From Phytohabitans houttuyneae (lineage in GTDB: Bacteria; Actinomycetota; Actinomycetes; Mycobacteriales; Micromonosporaceae), in assembly GCF_011764425.1 (NCBI RefSeq), contig NZ_BLPF01000001.1, positions 1 to 64,000 on the forward strand: DNA of 64,000 bases, read 5' to 3'. Both the position numbers and the translations under genes were made by a program. This document shows positions 62,586 to 64,000 of this stretch, piece by piece. Each line of letters begins with the position of its first letter. Position 1 is the first letter of the stretch. The notes under the pieces are model-generated. The model did not search any database and was not told the origin of the DNA. It was given only the letters and a program-made list of their open reading frames with translations.

Positions 62586-64000
62586 CGACTCGTCACAATC
62601 TGGCTCTGGCGTGCGGCGCCGAAGCCCTCGGATGTGGAACGGCGGCGGTCCCGGACGCGTCCGACCACCACCACCATGACGATGGCGATGACCATGAGCA
62701 TAGAGACCCAGCCGCCGAGATTAGCGTATGGCGCGGCATATTCGACGCGCACCACGTGCTCCCCCGCGGGGACGGCGACGGCCACGAGGCCGTGGTCAGC
62801 CGGGCGCAGCTCGGCCGGCGTGCCGTCGACCGTGGCGGTGAACTGACCCTGCACGGCGTCGGCCACGACAAGGTACCCGGCGCCCCGCGCGGAGACCGAC
62901 ACCTCGATGCGGTCCGTGCCGTCCTCGTCGATCCGGAGGTCGGCCCCGGCGCCCTGCGCCGGCGGGCCCGGCGTGTCGAGCACGACCTGGTCGGGGCGGA
63001 GCGTGCCGCTCGCCTCGCGGTCGACCCGGGCCACCCCGTCCGGCTCGACGATCGCCTCGCTCGCCCAGCGGATCCGCGGCGCCGCGTCCAGCCGCTCGTA
63101 CACGACCGCCGGGAACGCCTGGACGAGCTTGAGCCCGTCGCCGGCCGCGGTGGTGGTCTCGAGCGCGACCTCCCCGTCGATCCCCTCGGCGCGCAGCGGC
63201 CCGTCGACCCCGCTCGTGCTGAACTCCACGGTCAGCTCGCTGCCCGCCGGCACGTCCTCGGCCGCCACCGGGAAGTCGAACGGCTGTCCCTCGACGAGCC
63301 TCGCGGCGAGGCGCTGTGACCGGGCCACCTCCCGCCCGCCGGAGTCCTTGAGCACCGCCACGACCACCGAGTCGGGCGCGCGGGCGGGCAGCGGACCGAC
63401 CGGCCGGATGACCACCGCGCGCAGCGGCCCCTCGGTCGTGAGGCTGGCCGGGCCCTCCCCACGACGACCGGGGTGCCGCCCTTGGGCGCCGGCGTGCGCC
63501 GCCCGAACACCCGGTCGGACGGGCTGGTCACGAAGTAGCGGACGCCCAGCCGGTCGAGGACGGGGCTGCTCGCCACGTCCGCCCGCGCGGGCAGGTCCAG
63601 CCAGGTGGACGATTCGAGCTGCTTTGTCGGTATGCCCTGCACAAGCTCGGCGAAGCGCCGGTTGACGAACTGGTGGCCGCTGAGCGCCCGCAGCCGCAGC
63701 TGCGAGTCGGCGCCGATCTGCATGCCGCCCCAGGTGCCGGAGAAACGGTCGTGGCCGATGTGCTCCATGAGGTACCGGTGCGTCTGCGTGACCGGGAAGA
63801 ACGTGTCCTTGTCCACCCGCGGCAGGTACGGCACGGTGAGCGTGAGCGCCTGCGCCGCCGCGAGCACGGGCAGCGTGGCGGCCGCGCCCACGCGGACCCG
63901 GCCCCACAGCGGACCCCGCCGGCCGCCCGACCACCAGGCCAGCACCACGGCAGCCACCGCGACCGCGAGGAAGATGACGCCGACCAGCACCTCGCCGTCG
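62582..64000 (-). CDS. YfhO-family membrane protein, 5' end beyond window, frame broken near 63457-63460
   Basis: The C-terminal part of a paralogue of the protein at 50967 is present: TVPYLPRVDKDTFFPVTQTH, RYLMEHIGHDRFSGTW, then GAGYLVVADAVQGQFTATVD and a final helix. The frame changes at the run of four C at 63457-63460. Adding one base joins GGTPVVVG to EGPASLTTEGPL, restoring continuity. It heads the minus-strand glycan cluster and overlaps the GT2 gene by 4 bases. The membrane part lies outside the window. Confidence 0.82.
   Translation of the reverse strand, partial: RRRGAGRRHLPRGRGGCRGAGLVVGRPAGSAVGPGPRGRGRHAARARGGAGAHAHRAVPAAGGQGHVLPGHADAPVPHGAHRPRPFLRHLGRHADRRRLAAAAAGAQRPPVRQPALRRACAGHTDKAARIVHLAGPARAGGRGEQPRPRPAGRPLLRDQPVRPGVRAAHAGAQGRHPGRRGEGPASLTTEGPLRAVVIRPVGPLPARAPDSVVVAVLKDSGGREVARSQRLAARLVEGQPFDFPVAAEDVPAGSELTVEFSTSGVDGPLRAEGIDGEVALETTTAAGDGLKLVQAFPAVVYERLDAAPRIRWASEAIVEPDGVARVDREASGTLRPDQVVLDTPGPPAQGAGADLRIDEDGTDRIEVSVSARGAGYLVVADAVQGQFTATVDGTPAELRPADHGLVAVAVPAGEHVVRVEYAAPYANLGGWVSMLMVIAIVMVVVVGRVRDRRRSTSEGFGAARQSQIVTSR

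Noticed and set aside
56761-64000. Antibiotic biosynthetic cluster
   Set aside because: There are no polyketide, peptide or terpene synthases. The genes fit lipid-linked glycan assembly.

Overview
The window is very GC-rich DNA with densely packed, frequently 4-base-overlapping genes, GTG starts and actinobacterial marker genes: glucosyl-3-phosphoglycerate synthase, a SecA2-type ATPase, a FadD36-like acyl-CoA synthetase, an Rv2629-like release-factor-fold protein and an IdeR-type iron box. It is most likely a chromosomal segment of a filamentous actinomycete, probably of the Micromonosporaceae. I cannot assign genus or species from sequence alone. I found no rRNA, tRNA, CRISPR array or complete insertion sequence.

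Layout. 1-4383 (minus) is a tight run: sugar-type oxidoreductase, zinc-type dehydrogenase, secA2 and the start of a further gene. It faces gpgS and a GT4 glycosyltransferase (4451-6558). 6531-12357 holds a baeRF2-type protein, small hypothetical genes, a nucleoside deaminase, a two-gene membrane/soluble pair of unknown function and a LacI-type regulator. That regulator is divergent from an MFS transporter across a clear palindromic operator. 13642-18585 carries a FadD36-like ligase, a tandem array of micro-ORFs, a HicB/DinB-like protein, a DMT-type transporter and a glutamate-cysteine-ligase-family protein. 18586-26455 mixes repeats with a membrane protein, citrate synthase, a VOC protein, an AraC regulator, an MFS transporter and a DUF2255 protein. 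26456-29740 (minus) is a redox operon: a small membrane-anchored Lys/Ala/Pro protein, an ApbE-ferric reductase fusion, a NuoF-like flavoprotein and a ferredoxin. 29888-34791 has housekeeping-type single genes. 35048-38455 (minus) is an ABC exporter ATPase, its permease and a DesK/NarL-type two-component pair, each overlapping the next by 4 bases. 38524-43639 holds an epimerase, an iron-box-controlled FecE-like ATPase, an OmpR-type two-component system with a truncated HtrA remnant, and a degenerate ApbE. 44297-49430 (minus) is an SNF2 helicase carrying a 430-residue intein at its Walker A motif, followed by a SWIM zinc-finger protein. 49501-64000 holds an aldo-keto reductase, a pectate lyase remnant and a cell-surface glycan/lipid cluster. 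The cluster has two YfhO-like plus flippase-like modules in opposite orientation, with glycosyltransferases and methyltransferases.

Two themes cut across the window. First, a dispersed intergenic repeat family occurs about a dozen times, mainly at gene 3' ends. It has a GGTCCGGACC core and, in the complete copy, near-perfect terminal inverted repeats ending in CTAG. Together with GATC-type hairpins it fills nearly every large gap. Second, five conserved genes are each broken by what looks like one missing base in a G/C homopolymer. All five reading frames are repaired by adding a single G or C. This points to residual sequencing error, although real pseudogenes cannot be excluded.
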